Shown in pieces: positions 9,753 through 17,732 of a DNA stretch of 64,000 bases (the stretch's first letter is position 1; each line of letters begins with the position of its first letter). The notes beneath the pieces were generated by a model. The model had not been told where the DNA came from and made no database searches. It was given only the letters and a program-made list of their open reading frames with translations. Source of the stretch: Nitrosomonas ureae (GTDB taxonomy: Bacteria; Pseudomonadota; Gammaproteobacteria; Burkholderiales; Nitrosomonadaceae); the NCBI RefSeq assembly GCF_900206265.1, contig NZ_LT907782.1, positions 1,364,001 through 1,428,000 on the forward strand, read 5' to 3'. The translations under genes were made by a program, and so were the position numbers.

Positions 9753-10604
9753 TCATGGAGTCGAGAGAGTCTCAACTTGTGAAAGCGGATTGCAGTTTAT
9801 CGCGATTTGATTTTTCTCATTCAGTTTTCTCTCAAAATTGTTTGGTGATAAGTATCCCAGCCCGGAATGCCTGTCGATCAATTCACATTCTAGGCTGGCA
9901 AAAAAGCTTTCAGCCATTGCGTTATCATAGGCATCACCTACACTGCCCATGGATGGACGCACGCCCATTTCCTTGCATCGTTTGCCGAAATCAACGCTGG
10001 TGTATTGACTGCCCCTATCGCTGTGATGAATCACTTTGCCTGGTTTACGGGTGATTAACGCCATGTTCAAAGCATTGATCACCAGGTTGGCTGTCATGGT
10101 TTCACCGAAAGCCCAGCCCACTACCTTACGGCTGAATACATCGATGACCACGGCCAGATACAAGAACCCCGCCCAGGTAGGAATGTAAGTCATGTCCGCA
10201 ACCCATAGCTGGTTGATGCTAGTTGCCTTGAAATGACGTTGCACTAAATCCTCTGCAGGACGATCACGCTTATTCCGATGAGTCGTGATTATAAAGCCGC
10301 GCCTGCGGCTCACTCCCTTAATTCCTGCTTCATGCATCAACCTACCTACGCGCTTGTGATTGACCCTGATTCCAAGATCGACTAATTCAACAGTAATGCG
10401 GGGGCGGCCATACGTACAATCGCTTTTTCGGTATATAGTCATGATCTGCTCAATCAATCGACAGTTGGCAATGACCCGCTGACTAGGCGTGCGTTTAGTC
10501 CAGTCATAGTAACCACTGTGCGATACACCCAATGTTTCACATAGAATACGAGTCGGAAATTGCGCCTGATTTGCCTTGATTAGTTGGTACACTTTCCCAA
10601 TCAA
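9753..10604 (-). CDS. IS3-family transposase OrfB (DDE catalytic subunit)
   Basis: 283 residues with an HTH_21-like start (QAQFPTRILCETLGVSHSGYYDW) and the rve integrase core. The DDE residues are in WVADMTYIPT (D), HHSDRGSQYTS (D) and NAMAESFFASLECE (E, the NA-AESFF motif). A TTG start at 10604 overlaps the OrfA stop (TTGA). In many IS3 elements OrfB is made as an OrfAB fusion by -1 frameshifting; here re-initiation at the overlap is also possible. The last 30 residues after YLSPNNFE look slightly altered but not truncated. Confidence 0.95.
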   Translation of the reverse strand: MIGKVYQLIKANQAQFPTRILCETLGVSHSGYYDWTKRTPSQRVIANCRLIEQIMTIYRKSDCTYGRPRITVELVDLGIRVNHKRVGRLMHEAGIKGVSRRRGFIITTHRNKRDRPAEDLVQRHFKATSINQLWVADMTYIPTWAGFLYLAVVIDVFSRKVVGWAFGETMTANLVINALNMALITRKPGKVIHHSDRGSQYTSVDFGKRCKEMGVRPSMGSVGDAYDNAMAESFFASLECELIDRHSGLGYLSPNNFERKLNEKNQIAINCNPLSQVETLSTP

Positions 10605-10921
10605 TCTCTGTGATTTGCAAACCAGGCCGTAGCCTTTGCCAATATGTCACGCTCCATCTCCACACGCTTGAGCTTCTTGCGCAATTCCATCAGCTCCTGT
10701 CGCTCGTTGACATTCAAGGGGAGACCACTCGATATTGCAGCCGAAGCAATTGTCTGGCTTGATCTAATTGGTACACCTGCTGCTCGACACCAAGTTTGTA
10801 TCGAAGTGTAGTGGCAACCAAATTCCTTGGATAATTGCTTAGGGCATTTGCCCAATGCTACCAATTCCACCATCTGTTGGCGAAACTCCGCCGGGTAGGC
10901 AGGTTTGTAGTTTTGTGTCAT
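10601..10921 (-). CDS. IS3-family transposase OrfA (helix-turn-helix subunit)
   Basis: 106 residues with the HTH_8/transposase_8 pattern: YPAEFRQQMVELVALGKCPKQLSKEFGCHYTSIQTW, then a leucine-rich stretch ELMELRKKLKRVEMERDILAKATAWFA that lets the protein dimerise and bind the inverted repeats. Its stop overlaps the OrfB start. It is preceded by a GGAGAA ribosome binding site near the right end of the element. Confidence 0.95.
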   Translation of the reverse strand: MTQNYKPAYPAEFRQQMVELVALGKCPKQLSKEFGCHYTSIQTWCRAAGVPIRSSQTIASAAISSGLPLNVNERQELMELRKKLKRVEMERDILAKATAWFANHRD

Positions 10922-11279
10922 ATTTCTTCTCCTTTAAACAGAACATAATGTGTCCGTTCAAAGGGGACAACTCCAAGCTTCGTTCCCTGGGAGATACAAC
11001 TCCATTCGTTATCTATGGCAGCTCAAACTTTCCGGAACACAAGAAACAGGCAAAAAAGCACGGTGCAATTGGCTCAACCAACCGCGCAGACGAACTCTTT
11101 CAGCTGGTTATGGAAATTATTGCAAGTGGCGTATAACGGAGAATCTGCCTCAAGCGCTGGGAAAATTCGATATTGACATATGGAATTATCCCCTCTAGAG
11201 TAAATGCCGCTTACGTGCTAAAAAGTACGAAGCAAGTACCATAATACTAAAATATATAATTTAAGAGGAAATATATACT

Positions 11280-11690
11280 ATGAAAATAACCAAAATCATG
11301 CTCATAAGCTCTGTTCTTGGGTTGCTATTATCAGGCATCGCGCAAGCTGCAGAGCAAAATTTTAAAGTGGTTATCAATGCTTATGACACTACCATTCCAG
11401 AACTCAAAGTCGAAGGTGTAACGGTTACCAATATTCGTGCTTTTAATGTTCTCAATGAGCCCGAAACATTAGCTGTCAAAAAAGGAACTGCAGTTAAAAT
11501 CACTGTAGAGAACAAATCACCCATTAGTGAAGGATTCGCCATTGATGAATACGAAATCAAAGAAATAATTAAAGCAGGAGAAACAAAAGTTATTTCTTTC
11601 GTAGCCGATAAAGCTGGTGCCTTTACTATCTGGTGTCAACTTCATCCAAAAAATATCCATTTACCAGGTTCTTTGAATGTCATCGAATAA
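11280..11690 (+). CDS. ncyA: Nitrosocyanin (red copper protein)
   Basis: 136 residues with a 24-residue Sec signal ending in AQAA, leaving a 112-residue cupredoxin. Numbering from the first mature residue, the four ligands known for Nitrosomonas europaea nitrosocyanin are present: Glu60 (SPISEGF), Cys95, His98 and His103 ([10 protein letters not shown]). A Glu in place of the usual second His is what separates nitrosocyanin from electron-carrier cupredoxins and gives the open, five-coordinate red copper site. The protein is periplasmic, trimeric in the known case, and confined to ammonia oxidisers; its reaction is still uncertain. AGAGGAAA precedes the ATG. It starts 143 bases after the broken receiver gene and is probably monocistronic. 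Confidence 0.95.
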   Translation: MKITKIMLISSVLGLLLSGIAQAAEQNFKVVINAYDTTIPELKVEGVTVTNIRAFNVLNEPETLAVKKGTAVKITVENKSPISEGFAIDEYEIKEIIKAGETKVISFVADKAGAFTIWCQLHPKNIHLPGSLNVIE

Positions 11691-11789
11691 AGAGCTTTAA
11701 TATATTACGAAGTGCTTACTTTCTGCTTCTCAATGAAATGAGATCTAACAGTTAAATTGAATTTTGAATTCAACTGAATGATTCTTGCA

Positions 11790-11835
11790 TCCTTAGTTAC
11801 AAGTCACAAAAACAAACATGACTTGTAACTAAGGA
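11790..11835. terminator. Perfect 17-bp inverted repeat after nitrosocyanin
   Basis: TCCTTAGTTACAAGTCA at 11790-11806 is exactly complementary to 11819-11835, with a 12-base A-rich loop. It lies 100 bases after the nitrosocyanin stop and could end or protect its mRNA, but no long T-run follows, so it may instead be a short repeat element. Confidence 0.5.
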
Positions 11836-12487
11836 TAAAAATCGGGATTAAGATAATGTTTAACTTAACAAAAAGTCCAAGATAAAAAAAGCAATTTGCA
11901 GACTCTTTATTCATCACACATCAAATTGCCTAATTCCTCGAAATTTTCCGTAGCAAATTTGTAACCGTCTTTTCTCTTGCGCTAATTCATGCAGGCATTG
12001 CTTATTGCGTTCAATATAATGAGATGCTCGCAAAAATAAGCAAAGAAGCAACAATCCTTTTTAAGCGCTTGTTGAATGCATTTTTCTGAGCAACTCTTGC
12101 TTGCTATTTCTCAACAACAAATGGTTTTTAGGCAATTACTTGGTATGCCATATGGTCAGCTCCTCGTGCCACATGGATTTTTCAACGGCTTGATCTTCAG
12201 GAAAGCGTGTTCAGACTTTATCGTATACCCGCAAATGATAGATCATGTAGAGCAGCTTTTCACTCTCGGATCAGTAGCTTCAAGCTGAGCCAACATTCTC
12301 TTCTCCGGCATATTTTACCTCGGCCACACTAGAAAACTAAAGTGCCTCCAAATAACCGCCATTTCACGTGCGGTAATGAATCTAATGATGATTCTAAGAA
12401 ATTTCCACTATATCCGAAATGGCAAAGAAGGTTATTCAGAGGCTCCTAATCACACCTCAGGTCAAAGCTGGATACACATCATTATTT
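11836..12487. other. Gene-poor stretch with a decayed gene remnant
   Basis: About 650 bases without an intact gene. It contains the remnant at 12136-12311 listed separately. The plus-strand frame 12076-12288 is the antisense of that remnant and is not taken as a gene. Confidence 0.5.
12136..12311 (-). pseudogene. Decayed short gene of unknown family
   Basis: An ATG at 12311 opens MPEKRMLAQLEATDPRVK, then the sense shifts by one frame to KLLYMIYHLRVYDKV, a TGA in a position that would suit Trp, and TRFPEDQAVEKSMWHEELTIWHTK before TAA at 12136. The composition looks like real protein in both parts, joined by one frameshift and one stop. The family was not recognised. Alternatively this is chance. 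Confidence 0.35.
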
Positions 12488-13078
12488 TTATTTACTGGGC
12501 TTACCTGCACGTAATACCGGATAGAATTGGGTAAAGACCATATCGTGTGCGGCATGTTCCGTGTGGCAGGCCGCACATGCCTCATCAGCTTGGATGATAC
12601 CTTGTTTGGCTTCATACGATTCAAAACCAAAAAATGCCCAGTTGCCGGGTCTTTCAGGATAGCGTTTGGAATCTTTCACCATAGCGGCAATACCATTGAA
12701 TTCACCTGGGAAATAACCATTTCCGCTGGGTGATGCTTTGCTTCCAACGCCAGCTAACTCTTTAACGATAACTGTTCCGTCACGGAATTCACCTGTTTTC
12801 TTCCAGTGACCCCAGCTGGTAGGGTCAATATAGACATTATGAAATTCTGGAAAGGCTGCTTTATCATCGTTTAATTCATTGGGTGTCACAGATGCACCAA
12901 TAAAAACCCATTCACGATAGCCTTTAGGAGTTAGCAATACATGTTCTTTAGTAAAGCTACCATAATTTAGCCCTTTATGTGCATGATGTGCATCAGAAGC
13001 AATCACTGGGTTCGCCAACACAATGGACAACAATACGGGAGCAATACTGCTTAATAACGTTTTTTTAAACTGTAACAT
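12488..13078 (-). CDS. Cytochrome P460 (hydroxylamine-oxidising c-type heme protein)
   Basis: 196 residues with a Sec signal (cleavage near ANPVIASDA, about residue 28). The single c-heme motif CAACH is at residues 168-172 near the C-terminus, as in cytochromes P460 and c'-beta. The stretch IDPTSWGHWKKTGEFRDGTV holds the Lys (93 or 94) that in Nitrosomonas P460 forms the unusual covalent cross-link to the heme. YREWVFIGASVTPNELND and NWAFFGF also match the P460 family. The protein is periplasmic and turns hydroxylamine into N2O, or with NO or oxygen present into other NOx. The gene stands alone, about 800 bases from nitrosocyanin and pointing towards it. Confidence 0.94.
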   Translation of the reverse strand: MLQFKKTLLSSIAPVLLSIVLANPVIASDAHHAHKGLNYGSFTKEHVLLTPKGYREWVFIGASVTPNELNDDKAAFPEFHNVYIDPTSWGHWKKTGEFRDGTVIVKELAGVGSKASPSGNGYFPGEFNGIAAMVKDSKRYPERPGNWAFFGFESYEAKQGIIQADEACAACHTEHAAHDMVFTQFYPVLRAGKPSK

Positions 13079-13146
13079 AATAAGCCCTTAAGTTAGTTAA
13101 AGAAACATACAGAAAACAGCACCAACTTGTACTGCCTTCCTTTTTT

Positions 13147-13365
13147 ATGGTAGTTAGACAAGGTGTCTTCGTCAAGGGATTATCAATCCGTGTGGAACAA
13201 AGTGCTTCGTTCGCGTATATCAGCGGCACATTGAAATTATTGATCGGTGCAGATTTATTACGCATAAAAGATATTTCCCGGCTCGCCACCTCGTATGCCT
13301 CGATCGGCGGGGCAGGTACATTGGGAATATTTTTCACGGGTATTGTAGCGGCTCTGCTGGCCTAA
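13147..13365 (+). pseudogene. C-terminal remnant of a DUF1614-type membrane protein
   Basis: Residues after the first third read AYISGTLKLLIGADLLRI, then ASIGGAGT and GIFFTGIVAALLA at the stop, which match the conserved end of DUF1614 proteins. The FD pair usually between GGAGT and GIF is missing, and nothing upstream continues the N-terminal spans of the family, so only a fragment remains. No ribosome binding site precedes it. The rest of the gap to 13621 shows nothing recognisable. Confidence 0.55.
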
Positions 13366-13621
13366 CCAGCCATTGAAAACGTTTTCGAAGCAGCTGATCA
13401 AGACAAAAACAAGTGAAGGAATGTAATCTACAAAACCCCAAACCCAGAATCGCAGCGTCATCGCATCACTGCTCGCTCTTTCCACTGGCTGTAACCTTGT
13501 CACACAGGACACCTTTCGGAATCAAACTAACCGAATAATATGGATGCATCCACCGTAAAACATCTTCTCAGCTTGCTGCAGGATATTTATTTAACCATCA
13601 AATTTTTAAATGTAGCCTAAT

Positions 13622-16600
13622 TTATTTGGGTAATATTTTACTGGGTCTACCGAAGTTATAACCTTGCACCAGATCGATACCCAACTTTTTAACCATTCTA
13701 AAAGTATCTTCATCTTCCACGTATTCTGCCACGGTTATTTTTCCTAATCCGTGCGCTACATCCACCATAGCTTTAACAAAAACCTGATTATCTCTATTAT
13801 TGTGCAAGTCACTGATAAATAATCCATCTATTTTCAGAATCTCCACGCCTAAATACTTAAGATAGCCAAAGGTGGAAAAACCGCTGCCAAAATCATCCAG
13901 GCAAACCTTACAACCTGACTGATGAATGGACTCGATAAAGCGTTGAGCATCCTGAATATCAGAAACGGCAGCGGTTTCGGTTAATTCAATAATCAAGCGA
14001 CTAGGCTCAACACCTCGTTCCATCAACAATTTTCGAATATAAAGCGGCAAGGAAGGCTCATCGAATGTCCGCCCGGAAATATTGATCGCCAGTGGCGGCA
14101 TACTAAGATCATTGGCCAATTTCTCGATACACTCTTTTACGACCCAACGATCAATATCCAGAATCTGACCACTTTTCTCGGCAATTGGAATAAATTGACC
14201 TGGCATGATCAAGTGACCCGATCGCTCCAGATCACGCATTCTGATCAGCGCCTCGATATGACTGAGCATTTTATCACTGGTTAAATAAACGCCTTGAAAA
14301 TGCAATTCGAACAGATCGTGTTCCAATGCTTGAGCGATCCTGCTACGCCATGTCATTCGTTGTAACATAACCTCGGAATCATCTCGTGTCGAATCATAAA
14401 TTGCCCAAGTGTTCTTGCCTTGATTTTTGGCCTGATACATGGCCGTATCCGCATGCGCAATCAAATCTTCGGTGGTTTCGCCGTGCTCTGGAAAGATCGC
14501 TACACCCAAACTGCTTGTAAGACGAATATTTCTACCGTGAAAACGCAATGGAATCGATGAAATAGCAGTGATAATGCGGGAGGGTAAAACATTTATATCC
14601 TCATCCGGTTGAATAATGCTGAGTATGGCAAACTCGTCACCACCGAGCCGGGCGAAAATTTCGATCTGCCGAATGATGCTGGATACTTCCCCGGCGGCTC
14701 TGACTAATACCGTATCGCCCGCGCTATGCCCATACGTATCATTGATATATTTAAAATCATCCAGGTCGAAATATAGCAAAGCAAATTTGCCCCGGCTACG
14801 CAAACAGTTTGCGATCAAAGATTCGAGTTGCTCCTGAAAGCGATGCCGGTTGTAAAGACCGGTTAACGGATCACGTTCGGCTAGATACAACAATTGCTGA
14901 GCGGTTTGACGTTCCTGAGTAATGTCCTCATAAATCCATAATCGCCCTAGTATTCTCTCTTCTGTGTCAGTAACCGGGTAAGACAGCTGGGTTAGCATAC
15001 GACCGTCGCTTAGCTCCAACTCGAAGCGCTCGCTAATTTCATGCGTATGCAGGATATTAAGGACAAATTTAGAAGCATGAGCCGGTTGTGCAAAACGTTC
15101 CGTCGATCTTTCCAGAACGGTTTTCGTGGGCAATCCTGTCAGATCGTCATGTTCATTAACTAGCCACATCCGCAAAAAAGCCGGATTCACGTATTCAACC
15201 CGACGTTCGTTATCTTCAAACAAAATACCAATGTTCATGGCTGCAAGCAAGGCACCCATGCGACTTTGTTCACGCTCCGCCAAAATACGTAGCTCGCGCT
15301 GATGCTTTTCGGATACCTTTAATTCTTCCAAAGAGTGATTCAGCGCTTCCTCACTTCTTTTCAAGGCAATTTCTCTGGTTTTGCGTTCTTCAATATCAGT
15401 GTGTATACCCAGCATACGCAACGGACGATTTTGATCGTCGTATTCCACCAGCTTACCCTGTGACAATATCCATTTCCAAGTGCCCTGCTGGGTAAGCTGG
15501 CGAAACTCCACCTGATAATCATCGCGCAAACCGCTAATGTATTCCTGATAAATTCGACCGACTCGTTCCTGATCATCCGGATGCAGGCGCTCCCGCAAAC
15601 TACTGTTAGTTTCTACAAATGTATCAGGCGCATAACCGAGCATTAACGCATATTCCGGATTTACTAATACTTCTCCCGTTTGTACATTAAGATCCCACAG
15701 GCCCTCATTGGCAGCAGTCAGCGCCAGACGCAGACGCAACTCACTATTCATTAAATCTCGATGAGCATTCTTGCGCGCAGTCTGTAGGCCGGTGATTGAG
15801 CATGCGATCAACATATTGGTGGCGACAAAAACGCACAAAATAAAATGATCTAGCGTTAAAGAGCCATTTACAAAAGGACCCAGACCTTGTGCAGTACCCC
15901 AGGCTGCTATCATGGAAATAGTCGTTGCTGCTAGCACAGCATCAAGCGTACCTAAACGTAAACATGCCCAGATCAATGGCGGAAACACCAGAAAAGCGAG
16001 TGATAGTTGAAGATCTCCGAGTGCAAAAGCACTTCCGAATACTACCCACGCAATTACAACGCAGATAATGATAATGAAGATGGACTCGGCGTTTAAAGTT
16101 TCAGGACTAGTGGATTTATTTTTATAATGAGTCCACCAAACCAATATTAGCGGAGCAAAAATCCATATGCCCACAATATCGCCAAACCACCATCCTAGCC
16201 AGGCTTGTTGTATCTGATCCGCGATCAGGTTATCACTAATAAATAAGGCCAACACACCGAGACTGGATGGCAATAACATACAACCCGGCACGATGAGGGT
16301 AAACGCCAGCAAATCGCGGTTGCGCGAAAAATCATTTTTGAAATTGACCACTTGCTTAAGCAATATCGCACCTGATATCGGTCCCAGAGTGTTACCTAAT
16401 GCAATGAGGCTAGCCGTGGATAACGTAAGATCACCCGTGGTTAAATTGACTAGCAATGCACCCAAAAAAATACCCGGCCAGCACCAAAATCCCCAAACCA
16501 TGAGTGCCGCAAGCGCTATTCCCGCGGGTGGCCAAAATAAAGTAATGTTCGATCCCATATAGGGAAAAATCAAACCCAATTTTCCGGTTGCAAAATAGAC

Positions 16601-16663
16601 TATGGTTAATAAAGCAACCCCTAAAACCTGAAACGCCAATGATGCAGTTTTCTTTTTTTTCAT
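13622..16663 (-). CDS. MASE1-PAS-PAS-GGDEF-EAL cyclic-di-GMP signalling protein
   Basis: About 1013 residues. Eight or so membrane spans (MASE1) fill residues 5-300, with LFWPPAGIALAALMVWG typical of that sensor. Two PAS domains follow (around 320-435 and 475-590; HTDIEER is a PAC end). The GGDEF domain (around 605-760) has an intact RLGGDEFAI, with RQIE where the inhibitory RxxD site would be. The EAL domain (around 775-1010) has EAL, NISGRTF, ELTET, DDFGSG, KIDG and QGYNF, so the catalytic set looks complete. The protein may both make and cut c-di-GMP. The start at 16663 fits the family N-terminus; an in-frame ATG at 16711 adds 16 residues. No partner gene is adjacent. Confidence 0.93.
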   Translation of the reverse strand: MKKKKTASLAFQVLGVALLTIVYFATGKLGLIFPYMGSNITLFWPPAGIALAALMVWGFWCWPGIFLGALLVNLTTGDLTLSTASLIALGNTLGPISGAILLKQVVNFKNDFSRNRDLLAFTLIVPGCMLLPSSLGVLALFISDNLIADQIQQAWLGWWFGDIVGIWIFAPLILVWWTHYKNKSTSPETLNAESIFIIIICVVIAWVVFGSAFALGDLQLSLAFLVFPPLIWACLRLGTLDAVLAATTISMIAAWGTAQGLGPFVNGSLTLDHFILCVFVATNMLIACSITGLQTARKNAHRDLMNSELRLRLALTAANEGLWDLNVQTGEVLVNPEYALMLGYAPDTFVETNSSLRERLHPDDQERVGRIYQEYISGLRDDYQVEFRQLTQQGTWKWILSQGKLVEYDDQNRPLRMLGIHTDIEERKTREIALKRSEEALNHSLEELKVSEKHQRELRILAEREQSRMGALLAAMNIGILFEDNERRVEYVNPAFLRMWLVNEHDDLTGLPTKTVLERSTERFAQPAHASKFVLNILHTHEISERFELELSDGRMLTQLSYPVTDTEERILGRLWIYEDITQERQTAQQLLYLAERDPLTGLYNRHRFQEQLESLIANCLRSRGKFALLYFDLDDFKYINDTYGHSAGDTVLVRAAGEVSSIIRQIEIFARLGGDEFAILSIIQPDEDINVLPSRIITAISSIPLRFHGRNIRLTSSLGVAIFPEHGETTEDLIAHADTAMYQAKNQGKNTWAIYDSTRDDSEVMLQRMTWRSRIAQALEHDLFELHFQGVYLTSDKMLSHIEALIRMRDLERSGHLIMPGQFIPIAEKSGQILDIDRWVVKECIEKLANDLSMPPLAINISGRTFDEPSLPLYIRKLLMERGVEPSRLIIELTETAAVSDIQDAQRFIESIHQSGCKVCLDDFGSGFSTFGYLKYLGVEILKIDGLFISDLHNNRDNQVFVKAMVDVAHGLGKITVAEYVEDEDTFRMVKKLGIDLVQGYNFGRPSKILPK

Positions 16664-16711
16664 TTGCTTCAGTATTAAATTTTGAAAATCAAATTTGAAC
16701 ACAAGAATCAT

Positions 16712-17073
16712 TATCTTACGTTACACCAAGATGCCTTCGGGACTAGGGCTCATATTTGTTATTGCGGACTATACAGCTTATGAGGTTACATAAAAATAGT
16801 TATCATGTACTGGTGGTGGAAGTTATTCTGAAAATTGTGACAAGTAATCTTTGGCATTGCGGAAACTCAGCAACGCGGGCCCATTGCACCTCAATTTTTA
16901 GTGTTATTATTTTGTAGCGATGTATGATATAAAGAAAGAATGTGCTATGAGCTATGTGAAATGTCCAGCAAATCGGCTCTTTCCATGATCGCTGCTATAT
17001 GCAGTCAAATAGCACAATCTTTCTAAGGATGTTTTGGTATTATTTATCTTCAAGATCACAAGGAGTAATAGTC
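16712..17073. other. Intergenic region with long inverted repeat ahead of smbP
   Basis: About 360 bases between divergent genes. It holds an inverted repeat of 15 bases with one mismatch (AGAAAGAATGTGCTA at 16933-16947 and its complement at 17010-17024), placed 50 bases upstream of the smbP start. No gene is seen. Confidence 0.6.
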
Positions 17074-17424
17074 ATGAAAACGATATCAAATATTATTGCA
17101 ATTGGAGTATTGGCGCTTTTCTTGAGTACCCAGGCTATAGCATCGGATGCACCTGAGAAAATGAAAGCCATGGAACATATTGATGAAGCTATCAAGCATG
17201 GGAAAATGGGGCATGCCAAAGAGTTGCTTGAGCATGCCAAAGAAAGCAGGGACCAAGCTAATGCGGCATTGGCAGCAGGTGCCGATGCTCATATGGATCA
17301 AGCTGTCAAACATTTAGATGAAGCCATCAAGCATGCGGAAATGGGACATGCCGATGAAGCGACCAAACATGCCGAAGAAGCCCATAACCATATGCATCAG
17401 TCCGGTGGCAGAGCTCATAATTAA
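17074..17424 (+). CDS. smbP: Small periplasmic metal-binding protein SmbP
   Basis: 116 residues: a Sec signal ending in AIASDA, then a four-helix-type body of His-rich repeats. HIDEAIKHGKMGHAKELLEHA and HLDEAIKHAEMGHADEATKHAEE are plainly duplicated, with His spaced every three to four residues, and the end is HNHMHQSGGRAHN. This is the layout of the copper-binding SmbP of Nitrosomonas europaea, which buffers Cu and other divalent metals in the periplasm. The ATG at 17074 is preceded by AAGGAG; upstream in-frame sequence from 16999 lacks such a site. The gene is monocistronic with a strong hairpin downstream. Confidence 0.93.
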   Translation: MKTISNIIAIGVLALFLSTQAIASDAPEKMKAMEHIDEAIKHGKMGHAKELLEHAKESRDQANAALAAGADAHMDQAVKHLDEAIKHAEMGHADEATKHAEEAHNHMHQSGGRAHN

Positions 17425-17445
17425 ATTTTAACTTTGACACAGAAT

Positions 17446-17474
17446 ATGTACCCTCAGCATCACTGGGGGTACAT
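17446..17474 (+). terminator. Hairpin after smbP
   Basis: ATGTACCCTCAG and CTGGGGGTACAT pair as a 12-bp stem (one G-T pair) with a CATCA loop, 22 bases after the smbP stop. No T-run follows, so it may act as an mRNA-stabilising hairpin or a weak terminator. Confidence 0.6.
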
Positions 17475-17732
17475 CATAAACAAGGCATTCACTAAGAATT
17501 TCATTCAATTGAGTTTATTCAATACCAGTCACACCATTATCTTTCTTATTGCAAGTCAAGTGTTCATGCGCAATCTCGACGCAAAATAATGTGACGAAAT
17601 CAATGCTTCAACCTGGGTACGGCAAGTGCCAAATACGATCAGCCTGAGGATATTGACTCCCAATGAAATTCGATTACCAATATGGCTAAAAGTATTTCTA
17701 AAATATAAGCTTCATGCGCTTCATGCAAATTT
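17475..17732. other. Intergenic, nothing recognised
   Basis: Together with the smbP hairpin this makes a gap of about 310 bases between convergent genes. No gene, repeat or RNA was recognised. Confidence 0.4.

Larger units (their letters stand above)
9723..10975 (-). mobile_element. IS3-family insertion sequence (1253 bp, complete)
   Basis: Both ends read TGGAGTTG followed by imperfect inverted repeats (left TGGAGTTGCCCCAATTTGA, right end in reverse TGGAGTTGTCCCCTTTGAA), with further matches in GACGGACA/AACGGACA. The element starts with TG and ends with CA as usual for IS3. It is flanked by the direct repeat AGC at 9720-9722 and 10976-10978, the 3-bp target duplication of this family. It carries orfA and orfB on the minus strand, with intact frames, so it may still be mobile. 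Confidence 0.95.
9110..11136 (+). pseudogene. Membrane-anchored receiver-domain protein, interrupted by an IS3-family element
   Basis: The 5' part (9110-9722) encodes two N-terminal membrane spans (GIIALFIVLVYGFASLVVG and LAYFMVFFPVIVFCGFLWLV), a linker, and the first half of a response-regulator receiver domain: VLWVDDCPE acidic pair and the phospho-acceptor site IISDMGR. The 3' part (10979-11136) continues in frame with PFVIYGSS and HGAIGSTNRADELFQLV. Joining 9722 to 10979, counting the AGC duplication once, restores one continuous reading frame to the TAA at 11136. The lysine normally found near the GA-K-P loop is replaced (GSTN). No DNA-binding or enzyme output domain is present. The ATG at 9110 is favoured over the TTG at 9068, although neither has a good ribosome binding site. 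Confidence 0.88.

Noticed and set aside
12076..12288. 70-codon plus-strand frame after nitrosocyanin
   Set aside because: Antisense of the more protein-like remnant on the minus strand; no ribosome binding site.
13258..13512. 84-codon minus-strand frame before the P460 gene
   Set aside because: Overlaps the DUF1614 remnant on the other strand, which has recognisable motifs; no start signal.
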